DNA from: Bacilli bacterium | GTDB taxonomy: Bacteria > Bacillota_I > Bacilli_A > RFN20 > CAG-288 | Length of the DNA: 12,420 nt | Reading direction: 5' to 3' | NCBI GenBank assembly: GCA_900763245.1 | Contig: CAAFJQ010000059.1 | Span: 1 to 12,420 of the forward strand | In this document: positions 1-6,767 of the stretch, in pieces | Position numbering within the stretch: the stretch's first letter is position 1 | Layout: each line of letters starts with the position of its first letter | Program-made: the position numbers and the translations under genes | The notes under the pieces: model-generated | What the model was told of the DNA's origin: nothing | Database searches by the model: none | Seen by the model: the letters and a program-made list of their open reading frames with translations, nothing else

Positions 1-1
1 T

Positions 2-772
2 ACAACCTTTGTCATTGAATCGAAGAAAACAGAAAACAATGATCTGTTGGTATCGAGACTGAAGGATAGTCTGTTGAGTCATGGATTTGTCTTGGACAAA
101 GAGAATCCAGAGCTGATTTTCGTTTTTGGAGGAGATGGTTCTTTGATGAGAGCTGTTCATATTTATGACAAAAAGGGAAAGTTCATCCTGATCAATACCG
201 GCCATTTAGGATTCTATTCCGATTACGATCATGATGAATTGGATGAATTCATTCATGATTTCTTTCACAACGAACCGAAGGAAGAAAAAATTCCGTTCTA
301 TGAAGTCGATGTTGATGGAGAAAAACATGAATTCATCAATGATGTCGCTGTTCAGTCCGGCGAGACCTGTTTCATCGATATCCTGATCGATGATGAACTC
401 CTGACGACTGTAAGAGCCAACGGCATTGTCATCTCTTCTCCGATCGGAACGACCGGATATCTCACTTCCCTTGCTTCTCCTGTCGTCATCGGAAGGCCTC
501 ATGTCTATCAGTATTCGACAATAGCGCCTTGCTACAATAGGCTTTCTGTCAATCCGATCAACAAAGCAATTATCGACAATGATAAAAAGCTCACAGTTGT
601 CGTCAAAGAGGGATTGATTGAGAGCTATCTTGATGGCATCTACAGAGAAGATCTGAAAGGCAAAGTATATACTTTCAGAGGAAATGACGAACATACTGTT
701 TCCCTTCTTCATTTCAGAGAAGTGTCACAGGTGAAAAGATTGAGAAAGAATATCTCAGGATTGGAGGACTGA
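2..772 (+). CDS. nadK: NAD kinase, start lies just outside the window
   Basis: ATP-dependent phosphorylation of NAD to NADP in the cytoplasm. The open frame runs from the first base with no stop, and the residues before the TTG at 47 (FVIESKKTENNDLL) align with the first strand of Bacillus-type NAD kinases, so the true start is probably only a few codons upstream of the window and TTG 47 is not the start. The catalytic GGDGS motif follows VFG at about 135-149, then NTGHLGFY, the IND pair (usually NE) and SPIGTTGY in place of the usual TPSGSTAY. The length (about 255-260 residues) fits the short Firmicute class. The stop is one base before the next start, with a GGAGG site inside the 3' end, so the two genes are probably co-translated. 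The assignment is secure; the variant motif residues are conservative. Confidence 0.92.
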   Translation, partial: TTFVIESKKTENNDLLVSRLKDSLLSHGFVLDKENPELIFVFGGDGSLMRAVHIYDKKGKFILINTGHLGFYSDYDHDELDEFIHDFFHNEPKEEKIPFYEVDVDGEKHEFINDVAVQSGETCFIDILIDDELLTTVRANGIVISSPIGTTGYLTSLASPVVIGRPHVYQYSTIAPCYNRLSVNPINKAIIDNDKKLTVVVKEGLIESYLDGIYREDLKGKVYTFRGNDEHTVSLLHFREVSQVKRLRKNISGLED

Positions 773-773
773 T

Positions 774-1148
774 ATGAAACCTTGGATGTATGCTCTTTTT
801 GTTGTTCTTGCTGTGCTTGTCGTTCTTGCTGTTGTTCTGATTGTATTGAAAGTCGTCAAGAACAAGAGAATCAAGGAATCGGAAAGAAAAGCGGATGCGA
901 AGATCGAAGAATCCGCAAGTCATCTCTCTCTTCTCTTCGGCGGAAAAGAAAACATCAAACAGATTTCCTCCCGCGGTTCAAGAGTTTCTCTTGAAGTTGT
1001 TGATACTTCTAAAATTGAAAAGGAAGCCATCACAAAAGAGTTGGATTCCGTGATGTTCATGGGAAATAAAATTGTGTTCATCATCGGAAGCAAGAGCGAA
1101 GAATTTGAAAGACTTCTCAGCGAAAACATCGATAAACAATCTAAGTAA
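774..1148 (+). CDS. Membrane-anchored EIIB-like domain protein without the active-site cysteine
   Basis: A 124-residue protein. Residues 5-28 are a strongly hydrophobic membrane segment, 29-48 a charged linker, and 52-118 align without gaps to the glucose-type PTS EIIB domain: GGKENI at 56-61, R70, then VVDTSKI, and a terminal IIGSKSEEFE strand-helix. In true EIIB domains the phosphate-accepting cysteine lies six residues after GGKENI (motif CITRLR); here that position is R67, and the protein has no cysteine at all, so it cannot carry out the usual phosphotransfer. A binding, scaffold or regulatory role is inference. It starts one base after the nadK stop behind a GGAGG site and ends at a strong terminator, so it is the last gene of the nadK transcript. 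The family call rests on motif alignment by eye. Confidence 0.7.
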   Translation: MKPWMYALFVVLAVLVVLAVVLIVLKVVKNKRIKESERKADAKIEESASHLSLLFGGKENIKQISSRGSRVSLEVVDTSKIEKEAITKELDSVMFMGNKIVFIIGSKSEEFERLLSENIDKQSK

Positions 1149-1151
1149 ATT

Positions 1152-1183
1152 AAAAGGGTTTGCACATTGTGCAAACCCTTTTT
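1152..1183. terminator. Bidirectional intrinsic terminator between convergent genes
   Basis: A 13-14 bp perfect stem (AAAGGGTTTGCAC paired with GTGCAAACCCTTT) with a three-base ATT loop. A run of T follows on the + strand, and the opposite arm gives TTTT on the - strand. It lies between the EIIB-like gene (+, stop at 1148) and maf (-, stop at 1185) and can end both transcripts. Confidence 0.92.
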
Positions 1184-1184
1184 G

Positions 1185-1754
1185 TCAATCGATAATTCCT
1201 AATCTTACAAGATCATCTTCCAGGTCATCTTTCGGAAGTCCCATGATGGTGTAATAATCACCATCGACGATTTTTCCGTCGATAAAATCATTGTCCTGGA
1301 TTCCATAGGCGCCCGCTTTATCAAAGGGTGAACCGGAGTCGATGTAGATGGAAATCTCTGCGTCAGCCATCTTCTCAAGGAAGACTTTGGCGACGCATAC
1401 GCGATGAGTGAGTTCTTCTCTTCCCTTCATGATGGTATAGGCGGTCACGACTTCATGTACATGACCGGTCAGAAGGCGAAGCATGCGATAGACATCTTCT
1501 TCGTCTTTTGGTTTTCCAAGCTGTTCTCCCTGGTAGACGACCATCGTATCGCTTGCGATGACAATGTCATCAGGATGAGAAAGAGCGACTTCTCTTCCTT
1601 TTCCCTGTGCTTCCGTGAGGCAGAGCTTTCTGCAGTCTTTGTTGTGAATGGCTCTTTCGTTGAAGGAGGACGGAATCGTTTCAAAGGGAATATCGCCGAG
1701 GATTTCCTTCAGAATTTCAACTCTTCTAGGCGATTTGCTGGCAAGGATGATCAT
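1185..1754 (-). CDS. maf: Maf family nucleoside triphosphate pyrophosphatase
   Basis: Hydrolyses non-canonical or excess nucleoside triphosphates (dTTP/UTP and modified bases in characterised Maf proteins) to monophosphate and pyrophosphate. The 189-residue length is typical. Motifs in order: SKSPRR at 6-11, ASDTMVV around D69-T70, GKP at 80-82, TGHVHEV near 96-102, SPFDKAGAYGIQ at about 142-153 and YYTIMGLP at 168-174. The start lies two bases after the RNase J stop and is preceded by AGAGGAA, so it is translated from the rnj transcript. The divergent + strand gene pair ends against it at the shared terminator. I cannot tell the YhdE and YceF substrate subtypes apart by eye, although the pattern is closest to the dTTP/UTP type. 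Maf proteins of Bacillus have also been linked to septum inhibition. Confidence 0.93.
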   Translation of the reverse strand: MIILASKSPRRVEILKEILGDIPFETIPSSFNERAIHNKDCRKLCLTEAQGKGREVALSHPDDIVIASDTMVVYQGEQLGKPKDEEDVYRMLRLLTGHVHEVVTAYTIMKGREELTHRVCVAKVFLEKMADAEISIYIDSGSPFDKAGAYGIQDNDFIDGKIVDGDYYTIMGLPKDDLEDDLVRLGIID

Positions 1755-1756
1755 GA

Positions 1757-3454
1757 TTATTCCTCTGGCGTATAGTTGAGGATGACAGGGATGACCATCG
1801 GGTTACGATGGCTTTCACGATACAGGAAGTGAGAGGTGACGCTTCTGACTGCGTTTTTGATATCCGCATAGGTGACTTTTTCATTGCTGCTCATCATTCT
1901 CATGATTTCAATACCGATAATCTCACTGGCCTTCTTCTGAAGACCTTTTTTGTTGGCAGAGATGAATCCTTTGGATTCAACGACAGGGGAAGAGACAAGC
2001 GTATTGTTCTTCGGATTGATGACAAGGAAGACACCGACCATGCCTTCATTGATCAGGGTAGAACGGTCTTTGATGACGGCGTTGGAGATTCCGACAGGAT
2101 TCTTTCCGTCGATATAGATGCTGTCAGCAGGAAGAGTTGTATTGCTTCTGATGACTTTATGATTGATGAGAGTCAAGACATCTCCGTTTTCGCAGACAAA
2201 GGTGTGATCTTTGGCCAAACCGCATTCTACTCCGATTCTTGCGTGAAGCTTTAGCATACGGTATTCACCGTGGATCGGCATGAAGTAATGAGGACGTGCA
2301 AGTTTCTGAAGCAGTCTCATCTCCTGACGGGATGCGTGACCGGAAGCGTGGAGGTTATAAAGAACGGAGTTTGTGACAACAGAAGCTCCTAAACGGCTCA
2401 GCTGGTTGATAAGGGTGTTGATGGCGGATGTGTTTCCAGGAATGACGGAGGAGGAGAAAACGATGGTATCGCCAGGAATGACATGGATGAAACGATGATC
2501 GCCGCGTGCGATTCTGGAAAGGACAGCCATCGGTTCACCTTGTGTACCGGTGCAGAGGATGGTGATCTGATCCGGAGGAAGCGTCTTAAGATCTTCCGGT
2601 GAAGCTAAGTATTCATCCGGCACTTTGATATAGCCGAATTCTCTTGCGGCTTCGATATTGCTCTCCATGCTTCTTCCAAAGACGATGATTTTTCTTCTGA
2701 ATTTCATGCTGGTCTCGATGATCTGCTGAATACGGGAGATGTTGGAGGAGAAGGTGGAGATGAGAAGTCTTCCGGATGCTTCAGAGAAGACATCCTGTAT
2801 ACCGCGGATGACAGTTCTTTCACTCTTGGTATAGCCTTCTTTTTCGGCGTTGGTGGAGTCTGCCATCAATAAGTCGATTCCTTTGTCACCGAATCGGGTG
2901 AGCTTGGAAAGGTTGAAGTCTCCATCGACCGGTGTAAGATCAATCTTGAAGTCGCCGGTTTCGACGATGGTGCCTTGCGGAGTTGTGATATATAAACCGA
3001 AGGAATCAGGAATGGAGTGTGTGACATGGAAGAATTCAACATGGAAATCGCCGAACTTGAGTTCATCGCTCTCTTTGTATTCCATGATTCTGGTTTTGGT
3101 TCTGATTCTTCCGTCTTCGATCTTATGACGGATCATCGCACATGCAATCTTCGGTGCATAGATGACAGGAATATCGATTTCTCTAAGAAGGAAAGAAATG
3201 CCGCCGATATGGTCTTCGTGTCCATGTGTGATGACTAATCCCTTGATCTTGTTCTGATTTTCAATCAGGTGTGTGAAATCAGGGATGACATAATCGACAC
3301 CGGGCATGCTTGCATCAGGGAACATGACACCACAGTCGATAATCAGGATGGTGCTGTCATTTTCAATGCAGTAAAGGTTTTTTCCAACCTCACCTAGACC
3401 GCCGAGTGCATAGACTTCGACAGGCGACGATAAAATTTGTTTCAAATCTGCCAT
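1757..3454 (-). CDS. rnj: Ribonuclease J (metallo-beta-lactamase/beta-CASP nuclease)
   Basis: RNase J is the 5' exo- and endoribonuclease that replaces RNase E in Bacillota mRNA decay and rRNA maturation. The protein has 565 residues, close to the 555 of B. subtilis J1. The zinc-binding motif HGHEDH is at 77-82, THS at 145-147, GDFKID with D168, DSTNAEKEG near 199-207, the beta-CASP GTQGEP near 303-308, ASGHAS at 370-375 and PIHGEYRML near 393-401. All metal-binding histidines are present, so it resembles the active J1 paralogue rather than J2, whose motif is degenerate in Bacillus. The start is preceded by TGAGGT with normal spacing. maf follows two bases after the stop; def lies 125 bases upstream with no strong terminator between, so readthrough from def is possible. 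Confidence 0.96.
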   Translation of the reverse strand: MADLKQILSSPVEVYALGGLGEVGKNLYCIENDSTILIIDCGVMFPDASMPGVDYVIPDFTHLIENQNKIKGLVITHGHEDHIGGISFLLREIDIPVIYAPKIACAMIRHKIEDGRIRTKTRIMEYKESDELKFGDFHVEFFHVTHSIPDSFGLYITTPQGTIVETGDFKIDLTPVDGDFNLSKLTRFGDKGIDLLMADSTNAEKEGYTKSERTVIRGIQDVFSEASGRLLISTFSSNISRIQQIIETSMKFRRKIIVFGRSMESNIEAAREFGYIKVPDEYLASPEDLKTLPPDQITILCTGTQGEPMAVLSRIARGDHRFIHVIPGDTIVFSSSVIPGNTSAINTLINQLSRLGASVVTNSVLYNLHASGHASRQEMRLLQKLARPHYFMPIHGEYRMLKLHARIGVECGLAKDHTFVCENGDVLTLINHKVIRSNTTLPADSIYIDGKNPVGISNAVIKDRSTLINEGMVGVFLVINPKNNTLVSSPVVESKGFISANKKGLQKKASEIIGIEIMRMMSSNEKVTYADIKNAVRSVTSHFLYRESHRNPMVIPVILNYTPEE

Positions 3455-3481
3455 ATAAAGTACCTCATATTAAATCTGTTC

Positions 3482-3555
3482 ATTATAAACATGTTACCAA
3501 ACTAAAATTCTTTGTAATAATATTACAACTGTCAACTCTATTTTACAAAGTAAAA
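3482..3555 (-). promoter_or_regulatory. Probable rnj promoter with two palindromic candidate operators
   Basis: On the - strand a TATAAT lies at 3487-3482, giving a short leader that contains the rnj ribosome binding site; no good -35 box is visible. Just upstream is a perfect 17-bp palindrome TTGTAATAATATTACAA (3512-3528), then TTGACA (3535-3530), then an inverted repeat TTTTAC-AAA-GTAAAA (3541-3555). The palindromes overlap or adjoin the expected -35 position, as an operator would. The region is AT-rich, so chance symmetry is possible. Confidence 0.45.
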
Positions 3556-3579
3556 AGATAAATCACAAGTGAAATAATG

Positions 3580-4131
3580 CTATTCGATTGCGATAGCGTT
3601 ATCATCGGCGCGGAAAGGATTTTCTTTGTCGATTTTTTCGTAGTAGAGAATACCATCAAGATGATCGTATTCGTGCTGGAAAACAATTGCCGGATAACCG
3701 GATAGTTTCAGTGTCACTTCTTTGTCAGAGACAACATCATAGGCTTTCAGTGTAATCTTATAGTAACGATAGACGTAGCCTTTGACATCGACCGGTACTG
3801 AAAGACAACCCTCGCCAGTTTTTAAGTAGGCTTTCTTGACTGAACTGGAGATGATCTTCGGATTGACTAATCCGTATTCGTACATCTTTCCGTTTTCATC
3901 TTCGAAATAGATGGCGAAGAATCTTTCGCTGATGCCAATTTGAGGAGCGGCGATTCCTACTCCGCTTCTGATATGATACTTCTCTGAAAGTTCAGGATCC
4001 TGACTGTCTTTGAGATACTGAACCATATCAAGAACAGTCTTTTTTGTTTCCTCGCTTAAAGGAAAAGAAACAGCTTTGGCTTTTTCGTGCAGGACATTAT
4101 CGTCCTTTGTGTAAATTTTAAATAATTTCAT
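3580..4131 (-). CDS. def: Peptide deformylase
   Basis: Removes the formyl group from the N-terminal methionine of nascent proteins at the ribosome exit tunnel; a metal-dependent, essential enzyme. The three hallmark motifs are present: GVGIAAPQ at 57-64, EGCLSVP at 107-113 with metal ligand C109, and HEYDH at 153-157 supplying two histidines and the catalytic glutamate. The 183-residue length, with an insertion between motifs 1 and 2, fits the type 2 enzymes of Gram-positive bacteria. No Shine-Dalgarno sequence precedes the ATG. Instead TGCTATAAT ends 10 bases upstream, which places the predicted transcript start three to five bases from the ATG, so the mRNA is probably leaderless or nearly so. 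It is divergent from the ylbF-rsmD-coaD operon and precedes rnj. Confidence 0.96.
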   Translation of the reverse strand: MKLFKIYTKDDNVLHEKAKAVSFPLSEETKKTVLDMVQYLKDSQDPELSEKYHIRSGVGIAAPQIGISERFFAIYFEDENGKMYEYGLVNPKIISSSVKKAYLKTGEGCLSVPVDVKGYVYRYYKITLKAYDVVSDKEVTLKLSGYPAIVFQHEYDHLDGILYYEKIDKENPFRADDNAIAIE

Positions 4132-4141
4132 AGTGCAAATG

Positions 4142-4150
4142 ATTATAGCA
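4142..4150 (-). promoter_or_regulatory. Extended -10 promoter of def
   Basis: On the - strand this reads TGCTATAAT, a perfect TGn-extended -10. The -35 region 17 bases upstream (GGTTAT) is poor, as is common for extended -10 promoters. The predicted transcript start falls at about 4134-4136, and the def ATG begins at 4131, leaving no room for a ribosome binding site. Confidence 0.7.
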
Positions 4151-4197
4151 CGTTTTATTGCAATATAACCTTTTTGACGATGAATTGTTGCAAATCA

Positions 4198-4206
4198 TGC
4201 TATAAT
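4198..4206 (+). promoter_or_regulatory. Extended -10 promoter of the ylbF-like/rsmD/coaD operon
   Basis: The same nonamer TGCTATAAT as the def promoter, facing the other way 47 bases away. TTGACG at 4174-4179 is 21 bases upstream, too far for a normal -35. The predicted start is near 4213 and the first in-frame ATG is at 4216, so the transcript is predicted to be leaderless. Confidence 0.7.
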
Positions 4207-4215
4207 TTTGATGTT

Positions 4216-4542
4216 ATGAATGAAACTGAATTTATCGAAAAAGAAATCGGGCTCATCGAAGATATCAAATCATCTTCCATCTATCTTCGATATAAAGAAT
4301 TATCGAAAATGATAGAAGAAGATTCTAATCTCATCTCTTTATGCAAAGAAAGAGATGAGATCCTATTGAAGATTGATTCTGCTTCTGATCAGAAGAAGAA
4401 AGAAGAACTGATGTCTGATTTCAAAAAGAAAGAACAGGAAATCAACGAGACAGATCTGATGAAGGAATACCGCATCTATTATGAGAAGGTCAGAAGAATC
4501 ATCAATCATCTGACAAATGGATTAAATAAGGAGATACTCTGA
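4216..4542 (+). CDS. YlbF/YmcA family (Com_YlbF) helical protein
   Basis: A 108-residue, highly charged, helical protein with no membrane segment or cysteine cluster. It matches the YlbF/YmcA family by its pattern (an early helix SSIYLRYKELSKMIEED, a central charged coil, a late YYEKVRRIINHL) and by position: in B. subtilis ylbF, ylbG, ylbH (rsmD) and ylbI (coaD) are neighbours in this order, here without ylbG. In Bacillus, YlbF, YmcA and YaaT form the Y complex, which affects RNase Y activity, competence and sporulation; whether this short version acts that way is unknown. I chose ATG 4216 over the upstream TTG 4174 because the -10 box lies inside that longer reading and no ribosome binding site serves it. 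The stop is one base before rsmD. Confidence 0.72.
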   Translation: MNETEFIEKEIGLIEDIKSSSIYLRYKELSKMIEEDSNLISLCKERDEILLKIDSASDQKKKEELMSDFKKKEQEINETDLMKEYRIYYEKVRRIINHLTNGLNKEIL

Positions 4543-4543
4543 T

Positions 4544-5086
4544 ATGATTCGAATTATTGCAGGCGTATATAAAGGAAGATTCTTAAAGGTTCCGGATCCC
4601 AATGTCACAAGACCGACCATGGATAAAGTAAGACAGGCCATTTTCAATGCGATGAAAGATAAGGCAGTGAACAGCATCTGTCTTGATCTTTTCGCTGGAA
4701 GCGGAGCGATGGGACTTGAAGCCTTATCAAGAGGTGCAAAGCAAGTCTATTTCAACGATAAGGACAGAAAGACTTTCCAGATCATGAAAGAGAATATACT
4801 TTCTTTGGAAACGGATAAAGATCGCTTTGTCATGGCAAACAGCGACTACCGTCTCTTTTTGAAGAAGTTCTCGGATGTCAAGTTCGATGTTGTCTTCCTC
4901 GATCCGCCGTATCGATTCAACATCAATGATGTCATCATCGAGGAGATGATCAGAAGAGAGATGCTGAGCGAGGACTGTCTCATTGTTTCTGAACAGGAAA
5001 ATGAAAACAAAGAGATTGAAGGATTTGAAATGAAAGAATATCGATATGGTCAGAAGCATGTCGCTATCTACAGAAGAGGAGAATAA
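4544..5086 (+). CDS. rsmD: 16S rRNA (guanine966-N2)-methyltransferase RsmD
   Basis: An SAM-dependent methyltransferase that modifies G966 of 16S rRNA in the 30S head (E. coli numbering). The 180-residue protein has the family signature RIIAGVYKGR near 3-12, RPTMDKVRQAIFN at 23-35, the SAM-binding LDLFAGSGAMGLEAL at 47-61 and the catalytic DPPY at 120-123. It is preceded by AAGGAG (4528-4533) in the end of the ylbF-like gene, with a 1-base gap, and followed by coaD after two bases, so the three genes form one operon. The rsmD-coaD pairing is common in Bacillota. Nothing is missing. Confidence 0.95.
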   Translation: MIRIIAGVYKGRFLKVPDPNVTRPTMDKVRQAIFNAMKDKAVNSICLDLFAGSGAMGLEALSRGAKQVYFNDKDRKTFQIMKENILSLETDKDRFVMANSDYRLFLKKFSDVKFDVVFLDPPYRFNINDVIIEEMIRREMLSEDCLIVSEQENENKEIEGFEMKEYRYGQKHVAIYRRGE

Positions 5087-5088
5087 GA

Positions 5089-5574
5089 ATGAGAATCGCA
5101 GTCTATCCTGGATCCTTTGATCCTTTGACCAATGGTCATGTTGATGTCGCTTTGAGAGCAAAGAAGTTTTTCGATAAAGTCATCATCATGGTTGCCGATA
5201 ACGCAAGCAAGAAAGGACATTATCTCTTTTCAGCGGAAGAGAGAGTCGAAATGGCAAAAGAAACTTTTGCTTCTTATGAGGGGTTTGAAGTCGTTTCTAC
5301 CGATAAGCTTGTTGTCAAGGAAGCGAAGAAACTCTCTGCGCAGGCTCTTATCAGAGGACTTAGAGCTGTTACTGACTACGAGATGGAGTTCCAGCTTCAT
5401 GAAGTCAACGAATTTTTGGAACCCGATATTGATATGGTCTATCTGATGGCCAGAAAAGATCAGGCTTTTGTTTCTTCCAGCACAATAAAAGAGCTCTTCT
5501 TCCAAGGAGTCGATATCTCTTCTTTGGTGCCGGAGCCCGTGTTAGACATGATGAAAAAGAAGTTCAGCAAATAA
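5089..5574 (+). CDS. coaD: Phosphopantetheine adenylyltransferase
   Basis: Transfers AMP from ATP to 4'-phosphopantetheine to form dephospho-CoA, the penultimate step of CoA synthesis. The 161-residue length is typical. Motifs: GSFDP at 8-12 with TNGH ending at H17, SKK near 40-42, RGLRAVTDYE at 89-98 and SSSTIKE at 129-135. A GAGGAGA site in the end of rsmD precedes the ATG. The last 11 bases overlap the end of the NUDIX gene on the other strand, and no hairpin terminator is visible, so transcripts from the two sides probably run into each other. Confidence 0.96.
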   Translation: MRIAVYPGSFDPLTNGHVDVALRAKKFFDKVIIMVADNASKKGHYLFSAEERVEMAKETFASYEGFEVVSTDKLVVKEAKKLSAQALIRGLRAVTDYEMEFQLHEVNEFLEPDIDMVYLMARKDQAFVSSSTIKELFFQGVDISSLVPEPVLDMMKKKFSK

Positions 5575-6142
5575 ACTTCTTAACTTTTGCGTTCAGTTTC
5601 GGATAGATGTGTTCGATAAACCAAGGCTCAGATGATGCTTTCTTTGCCTCATCGAACGTGAACCATCTGATACCTGAATTCTCATCAGGCTTGATGTGAA
5701 GCTCGTCATGGATGTCTGCAGTGAGCAGATAAGTGACGTTGAGATGAAGATGAGAGGAGACATATTCTCCTCTTTTTATATGGCCTTCCACAGTCAGGAT
5801 TTCCAAAGAGAGGATATCTTTTGATAATGGTGCAACGTTCTTCAATGAACTCTCTTCTTTGGCTTCTTTCAGGCAGACAGCGAGAAGGTCTTCTTCTCCG
5901 TCAGCATGCCCGCCAAGCCAACTCCAGGACTTGTAGATGTTATGATAGCACATCAGAACATGTTTCTTTTCTTTGTCCAGAATCCAGCAGGATGCTGTCA
6001 TATGGGCAAGCTTGTTGTCACGTGTGAAGATGTCATCGTATTTTTCTAAGCAATCCAAAATAATGGCTTTGTCTTTTTCTTCCTGTTCATTGAAAGGAAT
6101 ATAATTTCCGATCTGATCGATCAGGATTTCTCTTTTAGTCAT
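5564..6142 (-). CDS. NUDIX hydrolase
   Basis: A 192-residue NUDIX-fold pyrophosphohydrolase of unknown substrate. The Nudix box starts at G78 (GGHADGE), with E84, then K92-E93 and E96-E97; compared with the consensus GX5EX7REUXEEXGU, arginine is K92 and the late glycine is S99. The metal-binding glutamates are kept, so it is probably active. An N-terminal stretch of about 45 residues precedes the fold. The layout, with WSWLGGHADGEEDLLAV, is similar to a group of bacterial NUDIX proteins annotated only at family level. The start overlaps the end of the GNAT gene by 8 bases, with TGAGG 10 bases upstream, so the two are probably translationally coupled. The C-terminus overlaps coaD by 11 bases. 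Confidence 0.88.
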   Translation of the reverse strand: MTKREILIDQIGNYIPFNEQEEKDKAIILDCLEKYDDIFTRDNKLAHMTASCWILDKEKKHVLMCYHNIYKSWSWLGGHADGEEDLLAVCLKEAKEESSLKNVAPLSKDILSLEILTVEGHIKRGEYVSSHLHLNVTYLLTADIHDELHIKPDENSGIRWFTFDEAKKASSEPWFIEHIYPKLNAKVKKFIC

Positions 6143-6677
6143 GTTGTTTGAGCCTCAGGTAAAAACAGTATTTGTCAAAGACTTTGTCTAAAGAACTGAC
6201 ATATTCGTCCTTGATGATGCGATAATGGCGGAAGCCGCATTTCTCAAGCACATGTGCAGATGCTTTGTTTGTAGAAAAAGTTGTTGCAGTCAGTACATCG
6301 ATTTTTCCTTCTTCTTTCCATCTCTGTATGCTGGAAGAGAGAATCTCACTCATGATACCTTTTCCCCAATAGTTCTTTGCTAAGACGTAGCCGATTTCTT
6401 TGGATGTCTCAAGTGGGAAATCAGCGGTCAGCTGAGAAGTCTGATGAAGACCAAAGGAACCGATGACATGATTGGTCTTCTTATCGACAATTGCATAGTC
6501 TTCAGGATTAGGAAGGAATACTTTGTATAAGACAGTTCTGCTCTCTTCGATGTTCTCGTGGTGATTCCACCCTGCCATCTCTCCGACATCAGGAACAGAG
6601 GCATATAAAAAGATGTCATCTAAGTCATCTTCGGTGAAATTTCGAAGGATTACTCTTTCAGTTTCTAAGAAAATCAT
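6135..6677 (-). CDS. GNAT family N-acetyltransferase (RimJ/RimL-like)
   Basis: A 180-residue protein of the GNAT fold that transfers an acetyl group from acetyl-CoA to an amine; the substrate is unknown. The N-terminal LETERVILRNFTEDDL is typical of RimJ/RimL-type proteins. The acetyl-CoA-binding motif is EIGYVLAKNYWGKGIMSE at 94-111, and NKASAHVLEKCGF at 137-149 forms the C-terminal motif. The frame is open to 6707, but I start at 6677: the family begins at this methionine, and a promoter (TTGAAA-N17-TATTAT) sits inside the longer reading, with its predicted start exactly on this ATG. The mRNA is therefore predicted leaderless. It shares a transcript with the NUDIX gene. A drug or protein target is not visible from sequence. 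Confidence 0.88.
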   Translation of the reverse strand: MIFLETERVILRNFTEDDLDDIFLYASVPDVGEMAGWNHHENIEESRTVLYKVFLPNPEDYAIVDKKTNHVIGSFGLHQTSQLTADFPLETSKEIGYVLAKNYWGKGIMSEILSSSIQRWKEEGKIDVLTATTFSTNKASAHVLEKCGFRHYRIIKDEYVSSLDKVFDKYCFYLRLKQHD

Positions 6678-6683
6678 AAAAAT

Positions 6684-6712
6684 ATAATACAAGAGGGGTG
6701 AATACATTTCAA
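6684..6712 (-). promoter_or_regulatory. Promoter of the GNAT-NUDIX operon, leaderless start
   Basis: On the - strand, TTGAAA (6712-6707), a 17-base spacer and TATTAT (6689-6684). Six bases follow before the A of the ATG at 6677, which is the usual distance from -10 box to transcript start. No purine-rich ribosome binding site can be found upstream of the ATG. Confidence 0.8.
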
Positions 6713-6743
6713 GAACGTTGATTGTTACGGAAGAAGAACAACG

Positions 6744-6767
6744 AAAAACAGCTCTTTCGAGCTGTTT
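6744..6767 (-). terminator. Intrinsic terminator of the thioredoxin-like gene
   Basis: On the - strand a 9-bp stem AAACAGCTC/GAGCTGTTT with a GAAA tetraloop, then TTTTT. It begins inside the stop codon of the thioredoxin-like gene. It lies immediately upstream of the GNAT promoter and insulates it. Confidence 0.88.

Noticed and set aside
206..712. Long antisense frame opposite nadK
   Set aside because: Shadow of the coding strand, with no ribosome binding site, no promoter and no protein-like pattern.
47..772. TTG at 47 as the NAD kinase start
   Set aside because: The frame is open to base 2 and the upstream residues fit the family's N-terminal strand; the start lies outside the window.
1808..2254. 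148-codon rightward frame inside rnj
   Set aside because: Antisense shadow of a well conserved gene.
3541..3575. Terminator between def and rnj
   Set aside because: Only short AT-rich stems (TTTTAC/GTAAAA and TCAC/GTGA); no stable hairpin with a T-run.
4174..4215. TTG 4174 or ATG 4180 as the start of the ylbF-like gene
   Set aside because: The extended -10 box lies inside that reading and no ribosome binding site precedes it.
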